Below, in pieces: positions 1 through 9,870 of a stretch of 64,000 nt of DNA. This DNA is from Peronospora farinosa (Eukaryota; Oomycota; Peronosporomycetes; Peronosporales; Peronosporaceae), in the NCBI GenBank assembly GCA_947646735.1, contig CANTFK010000037.1, positions 1 through 64,000 of the forward strand, given 5' to 3'. The position numbers and the translations under genes are program-made. Positions within the stretch are counted from its first letter, which is position 1, and the number at the start of each line of letters is the position of its first letter. The notes below the pieces were generated by a model. It saw only the letters and a program-made list of their open reading frames with translations. It made no database searches and was not told where the DNA came from.

Positions 1-1461
1 CCAAGATCAACTAGAACAGAGGAAAACATGGCAAGAGGAGATAGAAGATGGACAAGCACACAAAATAGGATCGAAGAGAAAAGAAGATTCATGTTCAAGG
101 GACGACCGAGGTCGGCTCTTCAGACGGTGGATCAGCGTACGGTGGGTCAGAACCAGGGGAAGACATGGCTGGACAGACACGACTTAGAGATGGATGAGCA
201 ACAAAGGGGACATTAAAGGATCTACGTGACGAAGGAAGTGAAGACATGCGCGTGCTTAATCCGTGGTACGGTTGAGCTAGTGCAGGGGGCGGCTGTGGTG
301 AAGTGCTAATGTGGTGATGTGGAGGTCCCAGAATCCAGTTGGATTCGGAGTATAGACCGTGGGTCAGGGACAGGTGACCAGAGAGACAGGGGTCCCGAAG
401 GGGAGCGACCGTTGGTTGAGAACAATCCGCAGGACCTACCGAAGCAAAAATCAGTATCAGGGTACCGGTTAACCGGTACCAAAGGGAGTTGATCATGGCC
501 CTTCATTGATCGACCTGGCCCCTCGTTGGTAGACCCGGGTCCCTCATAGGTCGACCTGGGTCCCTCATTGGTCGACCCGGTCCCTCATCAGTAGACCCGG
601 TCCCTCGTTGGTCGACCTGGGTCCCTCATTGGTCGACCCGGTCCCTCATTGGTCGACCTCGGCCCCTCATCAGTAGACCCGGTCCTTCATCGGTAGACTG
701 GGTCCCTCATTGGTCGACCCGGTCCCTCATTGGTCGACCTCGGCCCCTCGGGGTTCAGCCACTCCGGACCAGTTAATACAAGGATCAGACTAGTCGACGC
801 AAGGAATCAGAGCTTCGGGCAAGGATAGAGTAAAGGAGTTAAAAGGATAGGACTATATTAAATACTACTCAATTTTGCGATCTACGTGGCACGACTCCGT
901 CGCCCAAAAAGAACTTGCTCTAAGGTACCATCTGTTCCGGGAAGGGTTATATTTTGGCCCCCGTCGAAGACAGTTGTGTAGCGAAGTTCAAGGGCGAATA
1001 GAGCTCCAGGATATATTTGGCCTGTGAGCTCGTTCGAGTAGCAACACCCCCCCCCCCCAAGACCCGCTATCGGAAGCGGTCTCCCTCACCTCAAGGTCCG
1101 GGAGCAAAGTAAAGGTCAGGCGGTTGATACCCCTGAAACAAGAAGGAAAAGGCCAGGGACGACAAGCGCCCCTGAAGAATTTGGCTCTAAGTCCACTCTC
1201 GACAAGGTCGATCAAGTGGCCACCTACCGGCCCACCGAGTGAAGCATATCCACTTGAGGCCCCCCCCAGGTCTACCTCCCTCAAGGCAGACGTCTACATC
1301 TTCACCAAGTCCTCCGAAGAGTGCAACCCGCCAGCCGACGGGTACACAAGGTGAGAGAAGGTTCATACGCGGCATCGGGGTACCCCCTCCGACAGTCGGC
1401 AGTCCGGCACAGTGAGTGGTTTGGGGTCTCATCATACAATTTAAGAACCCACTCCACCACA
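1..1461 (+). mobile_element. Family C LTR, 5' end cut by window edge
   Basis: This stretch matches the 3' LTR of the large element further right (about 51,677-53,220) over most of its length. It includes the GGTCGACC-rich minisatellite, the GC-rich segment with a C homopolymer near 1,047, and the same terminus ending CCACTCCACCACA. No gag follows the LTR end, so it is a solo LTR or the 3' LTR of an element lying to the left of the window. Short ORFs inside it have no recognisable product. Orientation is taken from the intact element at 43-53 kb. Confidence 0.8.
485..757. repeat. 20-22 bp minisatellite in family C LTR
   Basis: About thirteen degenerate tandem units with consensus close to GGTCCCTCATTGGTCGACCC. 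Variants change CATTGG to CATCAG, CATCGG or CGTTGG. Each unit contains the self-complementary core GGTCGACC or a near match. The same array occurs at 52,185-52,380, in shorter form at 43,046-43,130, and reverse-complemented at 1,800-1,890, so it belongs to the LTR and is not a local satellite. Confidence 0.85.
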
Positions 1462-2113
1462 GAGGTAAGAGAGAAAGCTTCCAAAAGCGGGTCTTGGGGG
1501 GGGGTGTTGCTACTCGAACGAGCTCACAGGCCAAATTTATCCTGGAGCTCTATTCGCACTTGAACTTCGCTACACAACTGTCTTCGACGGGGGGCCAAAA
1601 TATAACCCTTCCCGGAACAGATGGTACCTTAGAGCAAGTTCTTTTTGGGCGACGGAGTCGTGCCACGTAGATCGCAAAATTGAGTAGTATTTAATATAGT
1701 CTTATCTTTCTACTTCCTTAACTCTATCCTTGCCTGAAGCTCTAATTCCTTGCATCGACTGGTCTGATCCTTGTGAAAACTGGTCAGTAGTGAACCCCAA
1801 GGGGCCGAGGTCGACCACCGAGGGGCCGACGTCGATCGACGAGGGGCCGAAGTCGATCAAAGAGGGACCCGGGTCTACCAATGAGGGACCGTGCCTTCCA
1901 AAGGGAACCATGGTCGACTTCTTTTGGTACCGATTAAACAGTGCCCTTATACTAATTTATCTTTTGTGGGTCCTGCAAATTATTCTCCGCGAACGGTCGC
2001 TTACCCTCGAGGCCCCTATCTCTCTGGTCTCTTCTCCCTGATACACGGTCTTTTATACTCCGAATTCTACTGGCTTCTGGGGTCTTTATATTCTAAACAA
2101 GCACTTCACCACA
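1462..2113 (-). mobile_element. Inverted partial family C LTR
   Basis: This is a reverse complement of internal parts of the LTR immediately to its left. Positions 1,471-1,690 mirror 835-1,099, including the GAGCTCGTTCGAGTAG segment next to the C/G homopolymer. Positions 1,790-1,890 mirror the minisatellite, and 1,915-2,113 mirror about 292-490. The LTR terminus itself is missing, so the copy was cut before inversion or insertion. It ends abruptly in the RT of a minus-strand family A element at about 2,114. Confidence 0.75.
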
Positions 2114-2820
2114 ATCTCGCTCCCGGACATGGATTTCAATACCATGTCTTTTCGAGGGGTAGGCGTTTGATCCGGGATCGTGGAGTCATTCAGCTTGTTG
2201 AAGGCTTGCACAATGCGCCAACCGCCGGTGGCTTTCTTCACACAGAAAGTCGGGCTCGAATGAGGCGAGATACTCTCGCGGACATGGCCAGCCTTACGGC
2301 TACCCTCGAAGAATTTATCAATAGCGATGACTTTATCACGCGAAAATGGCCACTTCCATGTCACGCAATACTTCGATCCTGCGAGATCTATCTCTTGCTG
2401 CACTTCACGATCCGCTCGAAGCTCAGAAGAAATTTGCTCCGGAAAGATATTCGGGGTACTCACGAGCGATATCGTATACAGGGTTTCCCAAAGAACGAAT
2501 AACATCTCAAGAATGTGCCGCGAAGCGTTCTTTGCGCGCTGATTTAGGCTCGGCGCTCTTCGCGTGAGCCTCCAGAACTTCTTTACTGGTGGCTGAAATG
2601 ATGCACACCTGCTCGATGTCGCCGACCTTGAGGTCATGAAGAATATCTTTCCATGAAAGGTATGACAGAGATGTGATACCTGTAGCAATGCACGGTGGGC
2701 TTGCTACCTCAATGTAGCGGCCACCATGTGGGGATCCCTCCACATATTCAAGCGCGCATACGGATTCCGTCACTACGGAACCATCTGCATCAGCTTTTTA
2801 ACGTGAGTTTCATCGTCTCG
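2114..2820 (-). pseudogene. Family A Ty3/gypsy RT fragment
   Basis: The minus strand encodes the first part of a Ty3/gypsy reverse transcriptase. Visible family features are a CVTWKWPFSRDK stretch, HVRESISPHSSP and KKATGGWRIVQAFNKLN, which correspond to the region before and at the finger/palm motifs. The YFDD motif is absent because the copy is cut at 2,114 by the inverted LTR fragment. The N-terminal part reads in a second frame (2,507-2,773), so at least one frameshift separates the two. A closely related plus-strand copy lies at 25,150-26,150. Confidence 0.8.
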
Positions 2821-3686
2821 GTGATCGGTGTGCTCCTTTCTTGCGTTACTCTTGCGTCTCAAGCCCCTCCTCGAGACTGGCACGTCGCTATCACAAGAGG
2901 ATCATGTAACCCCTCTAGACGTGGGAGCTCTGTCTCCACCACGTCAGTCTCATGCGGATCCATAGTCCGCCCATACTCGTCAATCAGAGGCGGGACCTCG
3001 TCGTCGACCGCCTTATTTGTTTGCAGGAGCCCCTGCTCGACCGCCTAGATATTGGTCGAGAACATATGCTCAGCCGATGTGTTTATATGCGGGAGCCCCT
3101 TCTCAACCGCCTCGTAATTGATCGGGAGACGCTGCTCGTCCGATGTGTTTGTACGCGGGAGCCGCTGCTTGACCGCATCAATATTGATCGGGAGCCTCTG
3201 CTCGTCCGATGCGCTTGTACGCGGGAGCCGCTGCTTGACCGCCTCGTAATGGATCGGGAGCCTCTGCTCGTCCGATGTGCTTGTACGCAGGAGCCGCTGC
3301 TTGACCGCCTCGTAGTTGATCGGGATCCGCTGTTCGTCCGATGTGCTTGTATGGGAGATCCCCTTCTCAACCGCCTTGATATTGATCGGGAGCCTCTGCT
3401 CGTCTGATGTGCTTGTATGCGGGAGACGCTGCTCGAACGCCTCAATATTGCTCGGGAGCCTCTGCTCGACTGCCTCGTTGTGAATCGGGAACCCCTGTTC
3501 GACCGGTGTCCGTGTGTGCGGGAAGTGCTGTTCGACCGCCTCGTTGTGTGGCTCCGTCAGTGTAACGGAACATACTGCGCACAGACGGACATCGCTCTCT
3601 CTGTGTTAACTACTAGTCGTGGCAAGTTCGTTCACGACCCTGACGTGAGGCCAATCGGATGACGCGACCAAAAAATGAGTAACCCT
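2821..3686 (-). pseudogene. Family A protease-RT linker with coding repeats
   Basis: This is the linker between the retropepsin and RT of the minus-strand family A element. It is acidic and repetitive in the gag-pol frame, with recurring blocks such as SDEQRLPI and AVKQRLPRTS. The same linker in other copies (24,650-24,960 plus, 53,230-53,600 minus) has the same VEQG/VEPGFP-like blocks with different repeat numbers. Its function in the element is not known. Several ORFs on the opposite strand are shadows of the repeat. Confidence 0.65.
3020..3545. repeat. 66-bp tandem repeat made of two 33-bp halves
   Basis: About eight 66-bp units, each made of two related 33-bp half-units, one containing CTGCTTGACCGCCTCGTAAT and the other CTGCTCGTCCGATGTGCTTG. 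The period is a multiple of three, so all minus-strand frames stay open across it and the encoded peptide repeats every 11 or 22 residues. It lies in the protease-RT linker of the family A element. Confidence 0.85.
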
Positions 3687-4320
3687 TTAACTGACGTCAT
3701 AACCGCTTCGTCGTTTGACGGACCGAGATAGCCAATCTATCTTCGGCTGATACCGTGACAGCCACGGTATTCCAAGTATGCAATCAAATGCATAGTTCAT
3801 CTCGTACACCAAAAATTCGTCGTTGCTTTGGAAACCGTCGAAATTGTACGGTAAAACCACTGTTTTACGCGGGACACGTTTTGGTTGTCCATCGGCAAGT
3901 TTGACAACGATGTCACTTGGACCTTCTCGAACCGTGACAGTCGACGGGAGAAGGGACAACCAGGATGCACGAAAGAAGTTGTTGGAAGCGCCAGAATCCA
4001 ACAACGCTCGAAGTGGTCGCTTCACTCCAGCGACGATGAGACTGATAATAATCAGTCTCGAATCATCGCGCATGGTGGTGGTATTGAAGTGGGTATGAAT
4101 CACTTTGGGGCTAGGAGCCCGAGCTGCCACCTGAGTACTCGGGGCTCCATTTCTGTCAGTAGTGCGCCCCACGCCTACTGGAACCGCTCGTTTTTTTGTG
4201 AAACCGCCAACGACACAGCGTCTCCTTTTGAGACAACTGTGTTTATAGTCACCGGCGCAGGTTCTCGACATACAGCCGCACGATGGCCTGTCTTGCCACA
4301 ACGAAAACACTTTATCGTTT
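3687..4320 (-). pseudogene. Family A retropepsin with CCHC knuckle upstream
   Basis: On the minus strand a retropepsin-like aspartic protease contains the active-site block LLDSGASNNFF, followed by ILGIPWLSRYQP, the usual second half of oomycete gypsy proteases. Upstream, in another frame near 4,255-4,310, is a zinc knuckle CFRCGKTGHRAAVC that fits CX2CX4HX4C. The change of frame between knuckle and protease is a lesion or a programmed shift and cannot be decided from one copy. The catalytic Asp is intact. Confidence 0.8.
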
Positions 4321-5223
4321 TAGGATTGCAAATGTTGCGGCCTAATGATTTGACGTGACCACAAGAGGAATCGATTCCATTAAGTTACATTGGCTCTATT
4401 ATAGACTTCCAGGAATGTTGTGACGCTGCTTGCAGGTACGACGACGCGACAGTGTAACTCTCACGAAGCACAAGAGCAAATGCCTCCTCGAAAGACTTTG
4501 GTTTAGCGCGTGAAAAGCAGTAACGCGTCATGCCTTCTTGCATACCAAAATTAAAAAAGATGGACTTATGAAGCCATGTCGATCGGCTGCGCGGTAATGC
4601 ACGAAGCTAGATGTCGTGTCTTCTGCACGTAGTCACGCAACGACAGCTTGACCTGTCGAAGTGAGAAGAAATCTGCACGCAAGCGAGATTCATCTTGAGG
4701 AGGCTCGAAAGCCAGTCGTAAGTCACGTTGGATATCGTCCAGCGTAGGGAACGCCGACTCATCTACGACGAGCTACCCGAGAACCCATTTCTTGGCTTTA
4801 CCAACAAGCCGAGATAGCAGAAATTGACCTTGGCTGTCGTAGCGTCAATGAATCTTGACGCCATTGCAATATACACCTCGCGAAAGCAGCGATTAAGGGG
4901 AGACGATCCGGACCATCACCGAAGTTCGTTGACATTTTTTATCCATCTTGATAGAGTCATGGTGCGAAGTGCGCGAGGGAGTCAATACTCGCCGATTCGC
5001 TTTGGCGAGTTCGCGCACCATATAGTCTTGGATGGCGGCACGTTGATCATCAGGCGTCGCTGTGCTCAGCAGCGACGTCACAATAGTTTCACCAGACACC
5101 GCCGCGAGGCGGTGTAGTTCCCGCCACTCTACGAGGTGAGATGTGGAAAGTCAGAGTGCTCCAGCGAGACCGCTGGAGACACCGGAGCCTCGTCCATGTT
5201 CATCTCGAATCTGGTCATTGAAA
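4321..5223 (-). pseudogene. Degenerate family A gag
   Basis: The stretch between zinc knuckle and primer-binding site is where gag must lie for this minus-strand element. Only broken pieces are open, the longest being 4,893-5,099. No strong gag motif is preserved apart from the downstream knuckle, so the call rests on position. The translated pieces are fragmentary, consistent with many indels. Confidence 0.55.
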
Positions 5224-5242
5224 GGACTACGAAGTGCTACCA
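5224..5242 (-). other. Primer-binding site of family A element
   Basis: Read on the minus strand, TGGTAGCACTTCGTAGTCC begins two bases after the LTR end. It starts with TGG as a tRNA-primed site should, and a near-identical motif (TGGTAGCACTTGTAGTCC) follows the family B 5' LTRs at 18,369, 55,147 and 29,697. The tRNA was not identified. Confidence 0.6.
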
Positions 5243-5244
5243 GG

Positions 5245-5562
5245 TGTAACGGGCTAAGTGCCCGTTACCGTCTTACACTAAAAGGGCGTTGAGGAAGCGC
5301 TCTTTATTAACTCGTAAATATAACTCTGTTTTATTTTTGTTTTAGTTTTGATTCGCAGTAAGTGCGAATATGTTCCCTAGCTAATGGGAACCACTCAATA
5401 TGGAAGTCAATTTATTATTGGCTAATTATTGGGTCTGGCACCCGAATAATAAACCAATCCTGAATGACGCGCAGTATCCGCTAATCGGATACTGCCCTAT
5501 GCATACTTATGTAATTATGTATTTTTCCTATGACCATTCATGTAATAGGTTGCCCCATTACA
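5245..5562 (-). mobile_element. Family A 5' LTR, about 318 bp
   Basis: On the minus strand the segment starts TGTAATGGGGC and ends AGCCCGTTACA, giving TGTAA..TTACA inverted termini. The primer-binding site follows two bases later. Sequence directly right of it (5,563 on) is the inside of another family A copy in the opposite orientation, so this LTR marks the insertion end. The LTR is AT-rich and holds short inverted repeats such as CCCTAGCTAATGGG. Confidence 0.7.
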
Positions 5563-6300
5563 TCTTCGTCCACAGTCGCACTGAGGGCAACCTCAGCAAT
5601 GTCTAAGTTTACCTTAAACACTTGAAACACGAATTTCAAGTCATGCGAGACAACAAGTTGTATGCAAATCTCGAGAAGTATGTCTTATGTGCATCGAAAA
5701 TTTGGGTGCTGGGTTGTTATGTGAGTAAATCGGGAGCTCGAGATGATCTAGAGACGGTGTCGTCAATCTATTCTTGGCCCACACCCCAGTACCTATCGGA
5801 GTTGCGCCAGTGGATCGGCTTGGCTAATTACTTGCATAAGTATACAAAGGATTATTCTGGTTCTATACAGCCTTTGTCGTCACTCTTGAAGAAAGACGCC
5901 ACGTGGTCGTGGCACTCTAAGCCGTTCCACGTGGTATGCGAGGCTAGTGATTTCGCAATTGGTTGAGCCCTGATGCAATTTGATGATGAGGGCCGTGAAC
6001 GAGTCGTGAGCTATCAATCCCGACAAATGAAGCCAGCTGAGAAGAACTATCCGGTTCAAGACAAGGAGTTGTCAGTGATGCTCTACGCGCTCATCAAATT
6101 TCGCGTACATCTGCTTAGTGAACGTACATTTGATTTGTATGCCGATGATGCATAGCTGCGCACAGAGATGAAGAGCCCACACCTGTCCCGAAGGATGACA
6201 CGATGGCTCTCATTTCTTTTCTGAGTATAACTTCGTCGTACATTACAAGCCAGGCAAGACCAATATTCTCGCCGACGCTCTGTCACGACGTCCCAAATAA
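5563..6300 (+). pseudogene. Family A RT thumb and RNase H fragment
   Basis: The plus strand encodes the part of pol directly after the YFDD motif. IFVHSRTEGNLSN comes first, then ANLEKYVLC, WIGLANYLHKY, the RNase H segment VVCEASDFAIG, and VHYKPGKTNILADALSRR near 6,235-6,295. Stop codons interrupt it at about 5,604, 5,964 and 6,153. It begins exactly where the minus-strand LTR ends, so it is the right half of a copy disrupted by the nested element. No matching left half directly flanks the other side. Confidence 0.8.
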
Positions 6301-6387
6301 GATCTTTGGACTGCTTTGAGTCGTCAGGCGACTGATGACGAGGACGGTGATGATCGATGTGCGATGTGCGTATCGCTGAACCTAAGC

Positions 6388-6636
6388 AGGTCACATCGCA
6401 CTCACTGCGCATAAGACGATTGAAAACAGCTTTCGTGACGCAGTTAGCTGCTTGTTGTATAATTCGTTGCGCGGTTCGCTTAAAAGCAACCGGTAACAGT
6501 TGGTACAACGCCTAAGCCCCGAACAACACTCCCACCACCGCACGCGGAGGTAATACGGTCGAATTGCTTCCTCACGCTGCTCGAAGGTGTATGCTTGTGT
6601 AGTACGTGGCAGCTTCTTTCGAAGTGCCCGTCTACA
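6388..6636 (+). mobile_element. Family B 5' LTR, 3' part only
   Basis: The 3' third of a family B LTR, alignable to 18,115-18,366 and ending in TCTACA. It is followed at about 6,638 by a degenerate primer-binding site (TCGTAGCACTAGTAGTCC). The 5' part is missing at the join with the family A fragment near 6,300-6,388. It marks the left end of the first family B element. Confidence 0.65.
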
Positions 6637-6699
6637 CTTCGTAGCACTAGTAGTCCTTCCCACGACCCGTCTCTCTAAGCGTGCGTGTGGATACGAATT

Positions 6700-7752
6700 T
6701 TCCATAGTATGGAATGAAGGACTTTTTCTCACCTCTTCGAACGCCATAGGGAGTTGGCAGAGCATTTGGCGCAGGGAATTGGTAAACAAGCCCTCGCCAC
6801 CCTCTTGCATTGTCCTTTTGAGCAACATGTGGCTCAATTGGGACAATTCGAGGCGTTTGTGATCGGACAGCGTAGCAATGCGTCCGAAGCAAACGGCCAA
6901 GCAGTGGCTGAGTCCATCAGTAAGACTCCGGATGATCTATTGCGTGAGCAAGCTCAGAATGAGGCGCTCAACAGAACTGTTAAGACGATCTCGGCCCGGT
7001 TTAATCGGCCAAAGCCCATTCGTATGGACCCTCCGAAGTTTAATGGGACTGCCCCACATATGATTGTTCACTGGCTTTTAACAGTGGAGCAATGCGGTAT
7101 GGCGCAGCTTATCGAAGACGACACCAGGATGGTGTCGTATGCCATGTCAAATTTGCGTGGCAAAGCGACAGAATGGGCATACTCTGCGCTTATGGCAAAC
7201 GCTGATGCGTTTCCATCATGGACCATCTTTAAGTCAAAAGTTCGTGCCATGTACCAGCCGCCTCACAATGAAGTATTACTTCAGGCGCGCTTCTTTGGAG
7301 CATGACAGGCGAAACGATCTCTGCAAGAGTATGTGCAGGAGATGCGTTCGCTGTCGGCGTCCATTTATGTGGTTTCGATAACGGAACACATTAAGGTGCC
7401 TGCGATCATGAATGGACTACGGCACGGCCCATCGCTTTAGTCCTTTTTAGATGATGCCAAAAACGATGGAGGAGGCAACTGAATTGCCATGGCTGAGGAG
7501 AAATCCTACAACAGTTCCTCGGCGACAGCTTATTATAAGCTTTCGGCCGAGAAGTCGGATGACACTAAAATGGAGTTAGTCAATGCAGACGTGGTCTACT
7601 ACAAGTGCGGAAAGCGCGGCCATATGATGGCTCGATGCTATGTCAAACTTGCTGCTGGTTCTAAGGCAGCCAGCAAGAAGGCTTCCTACCCGAAGGGAGG
7701 TGCGAATTACCAGCGTGCACGAGGCACGGGTTCAGCACCCTTCCTAAGATAG
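6700..7752 (+). pseudogene. Family B gag, broken
   Basis: Gag of a chromodomain Ty3/gypsy element. The capsid-like core runs from HVAQLGQFEAFVI through IRMDPPKFNG and LRGKATEWAYSALMA to YVQEMRSLS, ending in a nucleocapsid segment YYKCGKRGHMMARC. The first Cys of the usual CX2CX4HX4C knuckle is Tyr here. In-frame stops occur at about 7,303, 7,438 and 7,482. Related gag copies lie at 18,430-19,500 plus, 28,560-29,640 minus and 54,078-55,120 minus. Confidence 0.8.
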
Positions 7753-7779
7753 GTCGGGCAATTTGGGAGAGCAGTAGGG

Positions 7780-8780
7780 ACGGGATGCTCTACTGTCACG
7801 GACTTGAAGCGACCCCTATCTCTAGAGTTATCGAACAAATGGGTAGCATAGTCCCTGAGGTTCCAAAAGGTCAGACCTCAACCCTTTTGGTCTAATGCGC
7901 TCGAGTACGAGGCTATGAACACGTGATGACCTTTCTCGTTGATTCGGGTGCATCACAAAACTTTGTGAAACGCGTGAATCTGAAAAAGAGTCCAGTGGGT
8001 TATGAGTCGCTTTGCTAGGATGGCAAGCAAGAAGAGGCGACCGTCCGTTTAGCGAGCGGCGCGCTCGTTAAATCGGAGGGAGTTCAAGTTGAGTTCGTCT
8101 TCAGCTTTAGTGACTTCTCTTGTAAAGAGAAGTTCACAGTGCTAGGTATGGAGAGTCCGTATGACCTTATCCTAGGCATGCCTTGGTTGGATAAACACCA
8201 ACCATGGATAGATCGGCGTACACGCAAAGTCGCTAGCTCAACGCAAGACACCGTAAAGGATGTGCTCCTGCGAGAAGCTTATGCGGCTGATGATGTGTCC
8301 AACACAGTCGAGGGTGCGATGAAGGTATATCAATCGGCACCAGGGACTACCCAGCTCGTTGAGCCTGGAGTAGTTGGAAGTGCCCTGGCAGGAAGTCAGG
8401 TGACACAAATTCCTATCCATATCGAGAAGCCTGGTGTAGTGAATGGGATAATGACAAGTAGTCATGCGTCCAATAGTCCTGCACAGATCCGAGAGCCTGT
8501 GGCAGTTGATGGTGGGCTGACAGGAAGTCAAGAGCCACAAGAACCCGCACCGATCCATGAGCCTGGTGCGGTTGGAAGGAGTGCGTTGGCTAATACAGCA
8601 ACGACACCTTCTTCCAGGTCAATGGTCATGGTGACTCGAAGTACGAGAACAAGACGTATTAAGACGATCAAGGGCACGTCGACACAAGTGACCCTTGGAT
8701 CAGTCTCGGTCGAAGAGAACGGAACTACGAACGAGTTGTTCGAGGTCGTCGAAGAAAAGATGCCGAGGAATCTCAGTTGA
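7780..8780 (+). pseudogene. Family B retropepsin and linker
   Basis: The protease block reads FLVDSGASQNF near 7,930-7,965 and continues to DLILGMPWLDKHQPWID around 8,160-8,210. The catalytic Asp is kept here, unlike in the other family B copies of the window. A Pro/Val/Gly-rich linker follows with repeated blocks like EPGVVGS and EKPGVVNG. Stop codons at about 7,894 and 8,017 make it non-functional. Confidence 0.75.
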
Positions 8781-8837
8781 GGTGCTCCAACTTGTTTTGG
8801 CATCTGCCGAGGAGATAGTAAATCTCTCGGAGATAAC

Positions 8838-9586
8838 GTGGAATATGTTCCTGTACGAACTAAAGGAAGGAAAGATCCACGAGATAGTCGCACCAGTTCC
8901 AGAAGAAAACATGGTGGACTGTTGCTCTTCATCCACAATGGATTAGATCGTCTTGGAGACCGACAAAAAGAAACGGTTCTCTGCTCAAGGCTGGGAAGCC
9001 TTGAAGTACAGCCCGTTCTATGATGTTCTGTGGAAACACCGTGATGTGTTTTCAGCAGAAGTGCCGAGCCGCCAACCGGCCGATAGGGGCATCAGGCACG
9101 AGATTGACCTGGAGCCTGGAGCCTGGCACCAAGTATTGTGTGACCAGGCAATGGCCGTTGCCGAAGGAACAAGTCGATTAAATCGATGAGTTCTTCGACA
9201 AGCGAGCCAAGAGGGGACATGTAAGTGAGAGCAAGTCGCCTCACTGCAGCCCGAACTTTTGTGTGCGTAAAGAAACAGGTGGATGGCGCGTGGTTCATGC
9301 TTGTAATAAGCTGAACACGGCCGCCGTTCCGGCTCAAACACCGATCTCGTGGAAAGATGTCTTGTTGAATTCCACGGGAAAGTCAACTATCTTTTCCGCG
9401 TTGGATCTGAAGGATGGCTACTATCAGGTTCTCATGAGAGATACTGATGTAGCCAAAACGGCAGTAAGCACCCCAAGCGGTATGCTGTGGGAGTGGCTTG
9501 TGATGCCCTTAGAGCTGAAAAACGCATCAGCAACATTCAACCGTGTGGTGGCTCACGTGATGCGTCAGCACCGTCTCAGCTTCTGA
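8838..9586 (+). pseudogene. Family B RT, internally deleted
   Basis: Reverse transcriptase N-terminal half in two frames. FYDVLWKHRDVFSAEVPS and the block with HCSPNFCVRKETGGWRVVHACNKLN come first, then FSALDLKDGYYQVLMRDTD and MLWEWLVMP. The sequence jumps at about 9,580 from the segment before YFDD straight into RNase H, so the catalytic YFDD and the connection domain are deleted. The element cannot have made active RT from this copy. Confidence 0.8.
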
Positions 9587-9870
9587 AAGCCGCAAATATT
9601 AATTACCCTGTGCATGACAAGGAGCTACTTTCAATTAAGTATGCCCTTGTGAAGTTTCAAGTGCACCTCTTGGGCACCGAGCCATTTGTGGTTTATACGG
9701 ATCACGCATCACTGCGGACCGCTATAGATTCACCGCACGTTTCGTTTAGGATGGCGAGATGGCTGAAATTCTTCTCTAAATCTAATATGAAATCTGAATA
9801 TAAGCCGGGTAAGTAGAATATCTTGGCTGACGCGTTATCGCGCAAGCCAGACACGAAGGCCTTCCATGTG
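9587..9870 (+). pseudogene. Family B RNase H fragment
   Basis: RNase H C-terminal half: NYPVHDKELLSIKYAL, VYTDHASLRTAID and SEYKPGK followed by a stop and then ILADALSRKP. It follows the RT deletion directly. The blocks are characteristic of Ty3/gypsy RNase H, and the VYTDH Asp is present. Confidence 0.75.

Noticed and set aside
2952..3407. 151-codon plus-strand ORF with repeated REPLLVRCAC blocks
   Set aside because: It is the antisense reading of the 66-bp repeat; the repeat length keeps all six frames open, and the neighbouring gag-pol reading is on the minus strand.
3020..3545. Possible CRISPR-like array
   Set aside because: Units are contiguous 33-bp repeats without unique spacers, in coding retroelement DNA of a eukaryote.
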